Source: Exiguobacterium chiriqhucha RW-2
GTDB lineage: Bacteria; Bacillota; Bacilli; Exiguobacteriales; Exiguobacteriaceae
Length of the DNA: 64,000 bases
Assembly: GCF_000416965.1 (NCBI RefSeq)
Contig: NZ_ATCL01000022.1
Span: forward strand, 1 to 64,000
Direction: 5' to 3'
This document shows positions 30,585 to 39,157 of this stretch, piece by piece (position 1 is the stretch's first letter; each line of letters starts with the position of its first letter). The notes below the pieces were generated by a model. It was not told where the DNA came from. It saw nothing but the letters and a program-made list of their open reading frames with translations, and did no database searches. The position numbers and the translations under genes were made by a program.

Positions 30585-32426
30585 ATGAAACGGACGAACT
30601 TCTTTAAATCTATCCAGTGGAAGCTCGTCGTCATCTATGCGCTGCTCATTCTTGTTGCGATGCAAGTCATCGGAGTGTACTTCGTACGCTCCCTCGAACG
30701 ACAATACATCAACAACTTCTCGCAGTCGCTCGTCGATCGGGCCAACCTTCTGAGCTATAACGTCAGTGAAGGGATCGCATCGAACGGTGGTGACTCGACC
30801 TCGGACCAGCAGTTGAACCAGGTACTGGATCAACTGCTGTCTGAGTTTACGGAGAGCACGACGCTAGCTGACGACATTCGCGAAGTCCAGATTATCGACA
30901 CGAACAGTGTCGTCCGGGCGACGTCGAACCCGAACAACCAGAGTCTCGTCGGACAACGGACGGCGAACTCGTTCATTCAAAAATCATTCGCGACGAGCGG
31001 GGCGCAAGAGACGCTCGTCTATGAAGACTCGAACGAACGCATGCGCGTCGTTGCCGTTCCGGTCAAATCAGAAGTCGATGGGACGACGACCGGTATGATT
31101 TATATCGAGGCGTCGATGCAGTCCATCTACAATCAGATGGAACAAGTGACCCGGATCCTCGCGACCGGGACGCTCATCGCCCTCATCATCACGTCGATTC
31201 TTGGGATTTTGCTGTCACGGACGATTACGCGACCGATTGCGGATATGCGTCGTCAAGCCGTCGAGATGCGAAAAGGGAACTTCTCGCGAAAAGTTAAAGT
31301 CTATTCCGACGACGAGGTCGGCCAACTCGCCTATTCGTTCAACGAATTGACCGATGAGCTGATGGAGGCGAATGCCACGACCGAGGCTGAGCGACGCCGC
31401 TTGACGAGCGTCCTCGAGAATATGTCGGACGGTGTCGTCGCGACGGACCGCTCGCTTCGGGTCATCTTGATGAACGACCAAGCCCGTGACATGATTGGGC
31501 TCGCCGAAGAAGAGGCGATGGGTGCGAACCTACAGAACCTGCTCGAGTTTGACGACGAGATCGTCATCCCGGAAGACGGGACGATGCCGCCGAAACTAAT
31601 CGACCTCAGTACGGACGAAGAGCTGTTCCTCGTCCGCGCCTACTTCTCGCCGATTCAAAAGCATAGCGGACCGATCACCGGTCTGATCGTCGTCTTGCAC
31701 GACGTGACCGAGCAAGAACAAGTCGAGCAAGACCGCCGTGAGTTCGTCGCGAACGTCAGCCACGAGCTGCGGACGCCGCTCACGACGATGCGGAGTTACC
31801 TCGAAGTGCTCGCGGAAGGCGCATATAAGGACGACGAGCTCGCCCCGCGCTTCCTCGAGACGACACAAAACGAGACGGAGCGGATGATTCGCCTCGTCAA
31901 CGACTTGTTGCAACTGTCGAAGATGGACAGCAAAGAGTATACGATGCAAAAAGTGAAGTTCGATTTTATCCAGTTCTTCAACGATATCATCGAGCGACAT
32001 GAGATGACGAAAGGCGAGACGATTCAGTTCCGCCGTAAGCTCATGAAGCGTCGCGTGTACGTCCATGCCGATCAAGACAAGATGACGCAGGTCATCGATA
32101 ACATCATCACGAACGCCGTCAAGTTCTCGCCGGAAGGCGGGACGATCACGTTCCGGACGATGCTCCGTGCCAAGCGGCTCGTCATCGGCATTAAAGATGA
32201 AGGAGTCGGTATCCCGAAATCGAACTTGAAAAAAATCTTTGAACGGTTCTATCGGGTCGACAAGGCCCGGGCCCGCAATATCGGCGGGACCGGACTCGGT
32301 CTATCAATCGCCAAAGAAGTCGTTTCTGCCCATGGCGGCGACATCTGGGCCGAGAGTGAGTTCGGGCGTGGGACGACGATTTACTTCACCATCCCGTTCG
32401 ATACGATCGTGGAGGTGAATGACTGA
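30585..32426 (+). CDS. walK: Cell-wall sensor histidine kinase WalK
   Basis: The membrane kinase for WalR, 613 residues. The layout is TM1, an extracellular sensor domain, TM2 (about 185-205), HAMP, a PAS domain, the HisKA domain with the phospho-accepting histidine in NVSHELRTPL, and the ATP-binding domain with DNIITNAVKFSPEGG (N box), GVGIP (G1) and GGTGLGLSI (G2). It starts 3 nt after the walR stop and its stop shares one base with the yycH start. Confidence 0.97.
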   Translation: MKRTNFFKSIQWKLVVIYALLILVAMQVIGVYFVRSLERQYINNFSQSLVDRANLLSYNVSEGIASNGGDSTSDQQLNQVLDQLLSEFTESTTLADDIREVQIIDTNSVVRATSNPNNQSLVGQRTANSFIQKSFATSGAQETLVYEDSNERMRVVAVPVKSEVDGTTTGMIYIEASMQSIYNQMEQVTRILATGTLIALIITSILGILLSRTITRPIADMRRQAVEMRKGNFSRKVKVYSDDEVGQLAYSFNELTDELMEANATTEAERRRLTSVLENMSDGVVATDRSLRVILMNDQARDMIGLAEEEAMGANLQNLLEFDDEIVIPEDGTMPPKLIDLSTDEELFLVRAYFSPIQKHSGPITGLIVVLHDVTEQEQVEQDRREFVANVSHELRTPLTTMRSYLEVLAEGAYKDDELAPRFLETTQNETERMIRLVNDLLQLSKMDSKEYTMQKVKFDFIQFFNDIIERHEMTKGETIQFRRKLMKRRVYVHADQDKMTQVIDNIITNAVKFSPEGGTITFRTMLRAKRLVIGIKDEGVGIPKSNLKKIFERFYRVDKARARNIGGTGLGLSIAKEVVSAHGGDIWAESEFGRGTTIYFTIPFDTIVEVND

Positions 32427-33811
32427 TGGAACGACCACGCTTCTTGGCGAAGCCAGAACTAGTGAAATCGCTCGTCTTGCTCACCTTGATCGTCACGTCC
32501 ATCGTCCAAACGGTCATCCTCTGGGATTACCATCCGAAGTATCAGTCGGTCCAATCGGAGACGCAAGTCGCGACGGTGGATGAGTCGTTGCAGCGCCAGG
32601 CGCGTCAAGTCATCGTGCCGGCCCAAACGGTCGTCCATGAGAACAACGCCGTCTTTGCCACGAAGAACACGCCGAAGCAAATCATGCGCGTCATCCGGGA
32701 ATCGTTCGAAGCGAGCGAGTTCAAACCACTCGCCGTCAAGAACGTCCCGAGTTTGTATGCGGGCGTCGACGAGGCCGTCGAACTGATTTTACCGGAAGCG
32801 TATTATGCGGACACGCTCAGCTACATGCTCCCGGGCTCGTACAGCCTATCCGGGAAAGTGCCGCAACGGGCCCTCATCTTCATGAAGGACGACACGTGGC
32901 GCATCCGTACCATCATGAGCGACCAGTCGCTCTGGGAAGGCCGCTTGTCGAAAGTCGGCCAAGGGGACGTCAACAGCCTGTTCTTGAAAGATTCGGACCG
33001 GTCGATGCGACGTGTCACGTACACGGATGAACGCGTCAACTATATCCCGGTCGTCGGACCGGAGATGAATGAGCTGTTCGCCTATGACGTGTCTCAAATT
33101 CAAATCTCGGCGCGCCTCGACTGGATGCGCGATACGTTCTTCCCGGGTGACCCGAACGTGCAGGAAGTCGATCCGGCCAGCTCCGTCGGCGCCCTCACGA
33201 ACGGGATTAGCGTCGCCGAATACGATGCGAACCTGAACGCGAGCCGCTACCGTAACTTGTCGCGCAATAGCACGGAACAAGAGTCGGTCATCGGGCTCGA
33301 CACGATCGTCGAGTTCGTCAACTTCCACGGAGGTTGGGTCGATGAGACGTCGGAGAGCCAAGGGTTGTCGCTTCGCTTCGATGCGATTACCCCGGCCAAT
33401 CAAGGGTTTGAGACGACCGTGTTCCGGTTTCACGTGAACGGTTTCCCGGTGTTCAGTCAACGGGAGGCGTTCATCAACAACGACGCCGTCGATTTGTCGA
33501 CGCTGCGTGTCGAGAACGACGGGACGCAAGTCCGGTCGATCACCCGGCACCATCTCGAAATCGATCGTTTGATCTCGGTCGGGACGACGCAGCTCGCGGA
33601 TGGACAAGATGTGGTCGATACGCTCGTCAACGCAGGACGATTTGAAAACGTGACTGAGATTCGTCTCGGCTATGAGATTGAATACAATGAAGACACGAGC
33701 CGTTACGTCACGTTCTCCCCGAACTGGTTCGTTCGGGAAGCCGGAAGATGGATTCCATTCGATCAACCGGAGGACTGGACAGAAAGGATGATGTATCGTG
33801 GACTGGAGTAA
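32426..33811 (+). CDS. walH: WalK regulator YycH (WalH)
   Basis: A membrane-anchored extracytoplasmic protein that, with YycI, adjusts WalK activity through membrane contacts. It has 461 residues: one N-terminal membrane helix (LVKSLVLLTLIVTSIVQTVILW), then a long extracellular part. Sequence is poorly conserved in the family; identity rests on length, topology and position. GGAGGTGA precedes the ATG. The end overlaps yycI by 14 nt. Confidence 0.92.
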   Translation: MERPRFLAKPELVKSLVLLTLIVTSIVQTVILWDYHPKYQSVQSETQVATVDESLQRQARQVIVPAQTVVHENNAVFATKNTPKQIMRVIRESFEASEFKPLAVKNVPSLYAGVDEAVELILPEAYYADTLSYMLPGSYSLSGKVPQRALIFMKDDTWRIRTIMSDQSLWEGRLSKVGQGDVNSLFLKDSDRSMRRVTYTDERVNYIPVVGPEMNELFAYDVSQIQISARLDWMRDTFFPGDPNVQEVDPASSVGALTNGISVAEYDANLNASRYRNLSRNSTEQESVIGLDTIVEFVNFHGGWVDETSESQGLSLRFDAITPANQGFETTVFRFHVNGFPVFSQREAFINNDAVDLSTLRVENDGTQVRSITRHHLEIDRLISVGTTQLADGQDVVDTLVNAGRFENVTEIRLGYEIEYNEDTSRYVTFSPNWFVREAGRWIPFDQPEDWTERMMYRGLE

Positions 33812-34622
33812 AGCGAAAACGATTCTCCTCTTCGCCTTCCTCGCGCTGAACATCTACCTGTTGTTCCAGCTCTTGACGGAAACGTGGGCGACGGAGGTCG
33901 TGACGAACGACAATACGTCAATCGCGCAAATCTTGGACCAACGCAACGTCGATGCGTCGAAGTTGCCACGGATGGGTCGGGACATCGGCTATTTGACGGG
34001 ATCGTCGGAACAGATGTCGGCCTCGATGATCACGCAGAATCGGGAAGCACAACTGGCGACGACACTCGACAACATGCAACTCGAAGTCGAGCTCAAACAG
34101 CCCGTCCCGCTCGATCAAAACGATTTGCGGACGACCGCGGCGACGTTCGTCTCAGAGTACGTCCCGTTCGGTTCCGAATATGCGTACTGGCGATATGACG
34201 CCGAGACGCGTCAAGTCGCTTTCGTACAGACGTATGAAAATAATAAAATTTTCTCGAACCCCGAAATCAACGGGGAGACGGAACAGTACATCGGTCCGTC
34301 GCTTTTATTGCTTCAACTGAACGAAGCGTTCGAAGTGACCGACTATAAACAACGTCATTTGACGAACTTGTCCTCGAAGTCGCAAGACGATCTCGTTTTG
34401 ACGGCGAGCGAGGCGATTTCGCAACTCGCGGCCCGGAAATACTTCCAGCCGAATCAAGAGATGCGAGCCATCAATACAGGCTTCTATAGCCTGCCGCTCG
34501 ACAGTTCCGGCAGCCTGATTATCATGCCGCCGCTCTGGGCAATCACGATTGACGAGGACGCCTACTTCGTCAATGCGATCGACGGGACCGTCGAACGAGT
34601 CGAATTTGATTCAGAAGAATGA
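33798..34622 (+). CDS. walI: WalK regulator YycI (WalI)
   Basis: The partner of YycH, 274 residues, starting with GTG inside the end of yycH. It begins [25 protein letters not shown], a short cytoplasmic start and a single membrane helix typical of YycI, followed by an extracytoplasmic domain ending in the conserved [20 protein letters not shown] block. Topology and order match the Bacillus wal operon. Confidence 0.93.
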   Translation: MDWSKAKTILLFAFLALNIYLLFQLLTETWATEVVTNDNTSIAQILDQRNVDASKLPRMGRDIGYLTGSSEQMSASMITQNREAQLATTLDNMQLEVELKQPVPLDQNDLRTTAATFVSEYVPFGSEYAYWRYDAETRQVAFVQTYENNKIFSNPEINGETEQYIGPSLLLLQLNEAFEVTDYKQRHLTNLSSKSQDDLVLTASEAISQLAARKYFQPNQEMRAINTGFYSLPLDSSGSLIIMPPLWAITIDEDAYFVNAIDGTVERVEFDSEE

Positions 34623-34635
34623 AAGGAGTGATCGA

Positions 34636-35427
34636 GTGACTTTACGCTATAGTGTGCTTGCGAGCGGTTCGACCGGGAACGCCCTCTACATTGAGACGGA
34701 ACGGGCGAAATTGCTCGTCGACGCCGGATTGACCGGGAAGGCGATGCAACAACGCATCACCGAAATCGGCCGATCGTTTGACGGTATCGATGCACTGCTC
34801 GTCACGCATGAGCACTCCGACCATATTAAAGGTGTCGGGATTCTCGCTCGAAAATATAACTTACCGATTTATGCGAACGCGAAGACGTGGGACGCGATGG
34901 AATCGTTGATTGGAAAAGTCGACCCGGCCTTGAAGTTTCACTTCGAGGTAGGGGAGATTAAACAGTTCGGGGATATCGAGATCGAGTCGTTCAACGTCAG
35001 CCATGACGCAGCCGACCCGATGTTCTACCAGTTCGCGCATGACGGCAGACGCCTCGCCCATATCACCGATACGGGCTATGTGTCCGATCGGATGAAAGGC
35101 GTCATCCGCGGGGCCGATGATTTTATTTTCGAATCGAACCATGACGTCTCGATGCTCCAAATGGGACGTTACCCGTGGAGCGTCAAGCGCCGGATACTCG
35201 GGGACTACGGTCACGTCTCGAACGAAGACGCGGCCATCGCGATGAGCGAGGTCATCGGGGATCAGACGAAACGGATTTATTTGGCTCACCTCAGTAAAGA
35301 TAACAACATGAAAGAGCTCGCTCAAATGAGCGTCTCGCAAACACTTGGGACGCGTGATGTCGACCTCGGTCGCATCAAATTGTGCGATACCGACCCATCG
35401 ACCCCCACTTCGCTCGTTTCTTTATAA
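34636..35427 (+). CDS. walJ: Metallo-beta-lactamase-fold protein WalJ (YycJ)
   Basis: A metallo-hydrolase-fold protein of the wal operon, implicated as an exonuclease in DNA repair or replication-division coordination. A GTG at 34636, 7 nt after AAAGGAG, gives 263 residues starting with the conserved [13 protein letters not shown]. The metal motif HEHSDHIKG and later D and H residues (SHDAADP, HLSKDNN) are present. The longer reading overlaps yycI and is not supported. Confidence 0.95.
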   Translation: MTLRYSVLASGSTGNALYIETERAKLLVDAGLTGKAMQQRITEIGRSFDGIDALLVTHEHSDHIKGVGILARKYNLPIYANAKTWDAMESLIGKVDPALKFHFEVGEIKQFGDIEIESFNVSHDAADPMFYQFAHDGRRLAHITDTGYVSDRMKGVIRGADDFIFESNHDVSMLQMGRYPWSVKRRILGDYGHVSNEDAAIAMSEVIGDQTKRIYLAHLSKDNNMKELAQMSVSQTLGTRDVDLGRIKLCDTDPSTPTSLVSL

Positions 35428-35478
35428 GCGAACTTGGGAAAAGACAGATAACACACTGTCTTGAAGGGGGGACGCGTC

Positions 35479-36747
35479 GTGAATGAAGAGAGACACCATG
35501 AGTATGAACCTCAAGACGTCGAACCTTTAGAGCACGAAGCAGATACAATGAACGATGTAAAACCGACGTACCCATCTCGTAGCGAGTGGCGCCCGAAGCA
35601 AGAAGAACATGTGCGCCATAAGCCGCGAGTGAACTTAAAACCGTTGTTACTCGGAGGGGTTGGCGGATTCTTAGGAGCGGCTTTGTTCTTTTTGGCGATG
35701 ATGCTCTGGGATTCCCCAACCTCTCGTTTTGTGACGAATGAACTGATTCGGACGGAACAAGCCGTCACTGTCACGGAATCTGACATCACGAGCGCTGTGA
35801 CGGGCGCTAAGACGTCCGTCGTCAGCATTACGAACATCCAGCGGGCGTTCACCTCGGACTCGCAGTGGGAGGCCGGAGCGGGCTCTGGTGTCATCTATAA
35901 GGTCGACGGCGACACGGCGTATATCGTCACGAACTTCCATGTCATCGAAGAAGCGGATGAGATCAACGTCGCGTTTTCTGATGGACAAGTCGCTTCGGCG
36001 ACGATTCTCGGAGAAGACCCGCTCAATGATTTGGCTGTCGCATCGGTCAAACTACCGGCCAATATCGACGTCGCCCCGATTGCCCTCGGGGACTCGACCG
36101 TGCTCCAGGCAGGCGAGACGGTCATGGCGATTGGGAATCCGCTCGGCGTCTTTTCAAACTCGGTCACCCGTGGTATCGTCAGTGGTGTCGAACGCACCGT
36201 GCCGGTCGATACGAACAGTGACGGCCTCATGGATTATAACGCCGAGGTCATCCAGACCGATGCAGCCATCAACCCGGGTAACTCCGGCGGGGCACTCATC
36301 AACATCCGCGGCGAGCTCGTCGGCATCAACTCGATGAAAATCGCCGAGGCGAGCGTCGAAGGGGTCGGCTTCTCGATTCCCGTCAACGTCGCGTTGCCGG
36401 TCATCGATATGCTCGAGCGTGATGGGGAAGTGACGCGGGCCCAGCTCGGTGTCACGATTCAAGAAGTCATCGCCGTACCGGGTAACGTCAGGGAAGAGTA
36501 TGGGATTAGTTTTGATAACGAAGACGGGGTGTTCGTCGAGGCAATCACGCCCGGCAGTCCAGCCGAAGAGGCGGGCCTCCGCGTCGGTGACGTCATCGTC
36601 AAAATCGGCGACCGTGACATCAAACGTTACGTCGATTTGCGAGACGCCCTGTACCGAGACGCCACGGTTGGGGATAAGGTCACGATTGAATATACACGAC
36701 GCGGCAAGGCAGGCAAAACCGAGGCCACATTAACTGAAGCAACCTAA
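35479..36747 (+). CDS. htrA: HtrA-family serine protease
   Basis: A membrane-anchored quality-control protease facing outside. A GTG at 35479, 8 nt after AAGGGGGG, gives 422 residues. There is a cytoplasmic N-terminal region of about 55 residues, one membrane helix (GGVGGFLGAALFFLAMMLW), a trypsin-like domain with triad His in TNFHVIE, Asp in LNDLAVA and Ser in GNSGGALIN, and a C-terminal PDZ domain. Last gene of the wal operon, like htrC (yycK) of B. subtilis. Confidence 0.95.
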   Translation: MNEERHHEYEPQDVEPLEHEADTMNDVKPTYPSRSEWRPKQEEHVRHKPRVNLKPLLLGGVGGFLGAALFFLAMMLWDSPTSRFVTNELIRTEQAVTVTESDITSAVTGAKTSVVSITNIQRAFTSDSQWEAGAGSGVIYKVDGDTAYIVTNFHVIEEADEINVAFSDGQVASATILGEDPLNDLAVASVKLPANIDVAPIALGDSTVLQAGETVMAIGNPLGVFSNSVTRGIVSGVERTVPVDTNSDGLMDYNAEVIQTDAAINPGNSGGALINIRGELVGINSMKIAEASVEGVGFSIPVNVALPVIDMLERDGEVTRAQLGVTIQEVIAVPGNVREEYGISFDNEDGVFVEAITPGSPAEEAGLRVGDVIVKIGDRDIKRYVDLRDALYRDATVGDKVTIEYTRRGKAGKTEATLTEAT

Positions 36748-36784
36748 AGGAGCGGCGACGCTTCTTTTTTAAGGAGGAAACATT

Positions 36785-36946
36785 GTGGAAAAAAAAGTAT
36801 GCAAGGAACATGTTGAAATCGCTTTAGATATCATTGTGGATGAGACGGGGGAATACCCGTTGCTCGAAGAACTATCCACAAGTGGACAAGTGACATGTGA
36901 GTTCTGCGATGCCGACGCAACATATGTTGTGTCAAGCAAAAAATGA
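36785..36946 (+). CDS. CxxH/CxxC protein, small
   Basis: A 53-residue protein from a GTG start 7 nt after AAGGAGG. The two metal-ligand-like pairs are CKEH near the start and CEFC near the middle, with HVEIALDIIVDE and a C-terminal ATYVVSS strand; this is the pattern of the small CxxH/CxxC family found between htrA and rlmH in Bacillus relatives. Probably a zinc-binding miniprotein; function is unknown. DnaA boxes lie between it and rlmH. Confidence 0.88.
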   Translation: MEKKVCKEHVEIALDIIVDETGEYPLLEELSTSGQVTCEFCDADATYVVSSKK

Positions 36947-36963
36947 TTATCAACATGTGGATT

Positions 36964-36996
36964 TGTGGATAACTCTGTGGATAACCCTATGGATAA
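36964..36996. promoter_or_regulatory. DnaA-box cluster upstream of rlmH
   Basis: Two perfect boxes (TGTGGATAA at 36964 and 36976) and a one-mismatch box (TATGGATAA at 36988) all point the same way and start exactly 12 bp apart. A further partial match, TGTGGATTT, lies at 36956. It is about 27 kb from oriC. Confidence 0.8.
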
Positions 36997-37029
36997 CTCC
37001 AAAAAAACTGTGGAAAAAGGAAGAATTGG

Positions 37030-37509
37030 ATGAATATTTCAATTATCACGGTCGGCAAACTAAAAGAGAAGTATTTGAAACTAGGGATTGCCGAGTACAC
37101 GAAACGCTTGTCATCCTATGCGAAAGTGCAGGAAATCGAGGTCGCAGACGAGAAAGCGCCCGAGCATTTGAGTGAAGCCGACATGATTCTAGTAAAACAA
37201 AAAGAAGGCGAGCGAATTTTGGCGAAAATCAGTCCGGACACGCATGTGATCGCCTTGGCCATTGACGCCAAACAACGAACGAGCGAAGAGTTCGCCCGTG
37301 AGCTCGATCAACTCGCAACGTACGGCAAGAGCAAAATCGCTTTCGTCATCGGCGGCTCGCTCGGCTTATCGGACGATGTCATGAAACGCTCGGATGATAC
37401 GATCTCATTCTCGAAGATGACGTTCCCGCATCAATTGATGAAGCTCGTCTTGTGCGAACAGATTTATCGGGCGTATCGGATCAACCGGAATGAGCCTTAC
37501 CATAAATAA
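37030..37509 (+). CDS. rlmH: 23S rRNA pseudouridine-1915 N3-methyltransferase RlmH
   Basis: A SPOUT-fold methyltransferase acting on helix 69 of 23S rRNA, 159 residues. It begins [17 protein letters not shown] and has the SAM-binding knot [14 protein letters not shown] and the C-terminal [26 protein letters not shown], all strongly conserved. AAAAGGAAG precedes the ATG. It marks the right-hand end of the conserved block. Confidence 0.97.
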   Translation: MNISIITVGKLKEKYLKLGIAEYTKRLSSYAKVQEIEVADEKAPEHLSEADMILVKQKEGERILAKISPDTHVIALAIDAKQRTSEEFARELDQLATYGKSKIAFVIGGSLGLSDDVMKRSDDTISFSKMTFPHQLMKLVLCEQIYRAYRINRNEPYHK

Positions 37510-37521
37510 ATGAAGTCTAAT

Positions 37522-37559
37522 AAAAGGTTGATGAGCTAATGCTTATCAACCTTTTATTT
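37522..37559 (+). terminator. rlmH terminator
   Basis: A 15-bp stem (AAAAGGTTGATGAGC with GCTTATCAACCTTTT, loop TAAT), followed by ATTTT. Confidence 0.9.
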
Positions 37560-37733
37560 TGTTCTTAAGACACTTTCAAATAGAGATTAAGATCCTAATA
37601 CAGTCTTATTTCTTGTATACAATTTAAAAAGGATTGTAGATAATTAGTTTCGAATTTACAATATAGATAAAAATCATCAATAAATGGTATTTTTTATAAA
37701 AAATCATCTTTAAACGCAGAGGAGCCTTCCATA

Positions 37734-38675
37734 ATGGAATCAAAACGAGAGCGAACGACACGACGAACATCATTTTTTCAAAGATATTTAATCCCAATCA
37801 CAATCGTTTCGTCTGTAGTTGTATCTGGTACAGTCGGGTACTTTGTCAGCCACTTCAACACGAAAGAATCGTTTGCTCAAGCGGAGATGCAATCTCGTGT
37901 CGACGATATGCAAGAAGAGTCTGTCACTATCATTGAAAAAGAGATATCACAAATTATCGAAGATTTAGATGAATACGATCAGGATTTAGCCCAGCTCGTT
38001 CAACAAGTCGATTTATTAAATCAAAATATGGTCCCTGTTCGTAAAGGATTGGACTATATCAATGGGGCGACACTTGTTATTTCGGGAGTCAACAGTGTAG
38101 TCAGTAACCCGATGTTAGGTAAAATGAGTTCCTCTTTAAGTTCTGCCAACAGCACGTTGAATGAAGTAGACGCCTTTCTATTCCGGTTAGAGCACTTGTC
38201 GAGTGTCAAACAAGAGATGGGTGAGACGCGCAAACAGATCAGTGAATTGTATGAGAAATATCAAACTAAGAATGATCCGGCATTACTATTAGAAATGGAG
38301 CACGAATTGGATACGGAACTTGTATATCAAATTGAGGATGTTCGAACGGCAACGATTGAAGCGAGGGAAGTACTAGAATCATCTGCTGGTGTAGTAATGG
38401 CGACGAACAATACCATCTCTATTTACCAAAAGGTCAAAAATGCGAGCGGGAAAGCCTTCGAGACACTTCAATTCTGGAAAGAAGAAAAAAACGAAAATAA
38501 AATTGATCAAGATGAATTTGATCGAATTGAAAAAGAACTTGCGGATTCGAGGGAGCGTCTGAAAGATCTGCCTGAGGAAATGGCCGAGCGATCAAAAGAA
38601 ACGATTTCATCCATCAATGAAGTGAAAACGGAGCTTCAAGTCATAAGACTAGCTGAAGTGATTCAAGCAGATTAA
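37734..38675 (+). CDS. Membrane-anchored coiled-coil protein, unknown
   Basis: A 313-residue protein not recognised as any family. A basic N-terminus (MESKRERTTRRTSFFQRY) precedes one membrane helix (about residues 20-42), so the rest should face outside or be tethered at the surface. The remainder is mostly helical, with heptad-like E/Q/L-rich stretches at about 60-115, 150-215 and 255-310, broken by a Ser/Gly/Asn stretch (NGATLVISGVNSVVSNPMLGKMSSSLSSANS). The gene and its 224-bp upstream gap are more AT-rich than their neighbours, and the gap shows no clear function. GAGGAG lies upstream of the ATG. Confidence 0.75.
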   Translation: MESKRERTTRRTSFFQRYLIPITIVSSVVVSGTVGYFVSHFNTKESFAQAEMQSRVDDMQEESVTIIEKEISQIIEDLDEYDQDLAQLVQQVDLLNQNMVPVRKGLDYINGATLVISGVNSVVSNPMLGKMSSSLSSANSTLNEVDAFLFRLEHLSSVKQEMGETRKQISELYEKYQTKNDPALLLEMEHELDTELVYQIEDVRTATIEAREVLESSAGVVMATNNTISIYQKVKNASGKAFETLQFWKEEKNENKIDQDEFDRIEKELADSRERLKDLPEEMAERSKETISSINEVKTELQVIRLAEVIQAD

Positions 38676-38767
38676 AAATGATTGAAGTTGCTAACAGGGG
38701 ATAAAATTGAACGTGACTGCAGGCGTAATTACACTCCATTCTAATCTAGAGATTCTTATAAAAAAGG

Positions 38768-38799
38768 ACCGGCCATCGAATATCGATAGCCGGTTTTTC
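38768..38799 (+). terminator. Terminator of the coiled-coil gene
   Basis: ACCGGC-ATCGA pairs with TCGAT-GCCGGT, followed by five T. It separates this gene from the Fur-box promoter. Confidence 0.85.
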
Positions 38800-38830
38800 T
38801 CAATGAGTAGCCCCATTCTTTGATGTCGTA

Positions 38831-38859
38831 TTGCCGTCAAAAAACCGATGTGATAAAAT
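38831..38859 (+). promoter_or_regulatory. Promoter of the Dlt-like cassette
   Basis: TTGCCG (38831-38836), 17 bp, TAAAAT (38854-38859), with an extended TGA immediately before the -10. The start would be near 38866, directly in front of the Fur box. Confidence 0.72.
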
Positions 38860-38870
38860 CACAGAGCAAA

Positions 38871-38885
38871 TGATTATCATTATCA
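38871..38885. promoter_or_regulatory. Fur box
   Basis: TGATTATCATTATCA matches the 7-1-7 Fur consensus TGATAATNATTATCA at 13 of the 14 fixed positions. It starts about 5 nt after the predicted transcription start, so bound Fur would block the promoter when iron is plentiful. Confidence 0.78.
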
Positions 38886-38914
38886 ATTATCGAAAATGGG
38901 GAGAATTTAATCCA

Positions 38915-39157
38915 ATGAACAATATCGAATTATATAAAACAGCCTTTATCAACGGACTCGATGTCGAGCCAGACGCGTCATTCGAAGAAATGAAGCTCGG
39001 TGTCACGAAAGAGTGGGATTCGATTGGCCATATGACATTAATCGCAGAACTCGAAGACGCCTTTGACGTCGATCTCGATTCCGATGTGATCACAGATTTC
39101 AACACGTATCAGTCTGGTATCGACTTATTGAAACGCTTGGGTGTGGACTTCGGTTAA
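38915..39157 (+). CDS. Acyl carrier protein of a Dlt-like cassette
   Basis: An 80-residue carrier protein starting at the ATG after GGGGAG. The phosphopantetheine site is the serine of EWDSIGHMTLIAELEDAF, the DSxxH pattern of acyl carrier proteins. The rest is acidic and helical, as in DltC and ACP. It would hold the acyl group activated by the next gene's product, whose start codon shares one base with this stop. First gene of the cassette, right after the Fur box. Confidence 0.88.
   Translation: MNNIELYKTAFINGLDVEPDASFEEMKLGVTKEWDSIGHMTLIAELEDAFDVDLDSDVITDFNTYQSGIDLLKRLGVDFG

Noticed and set aside
33426-33441. parS-like sequence GGTTTCACGTGAACGG in yycH
   Set aside because: Only 12 of 16 positions match and the outer bases of the palindrome are lost; likely chance within coding sequence.
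32846-33853. 335-residue open frame on the minus strand opposite yycH
   Set aside because: Arg-rich, low-complexity shadow of the wal operon genes with no supporting signals.
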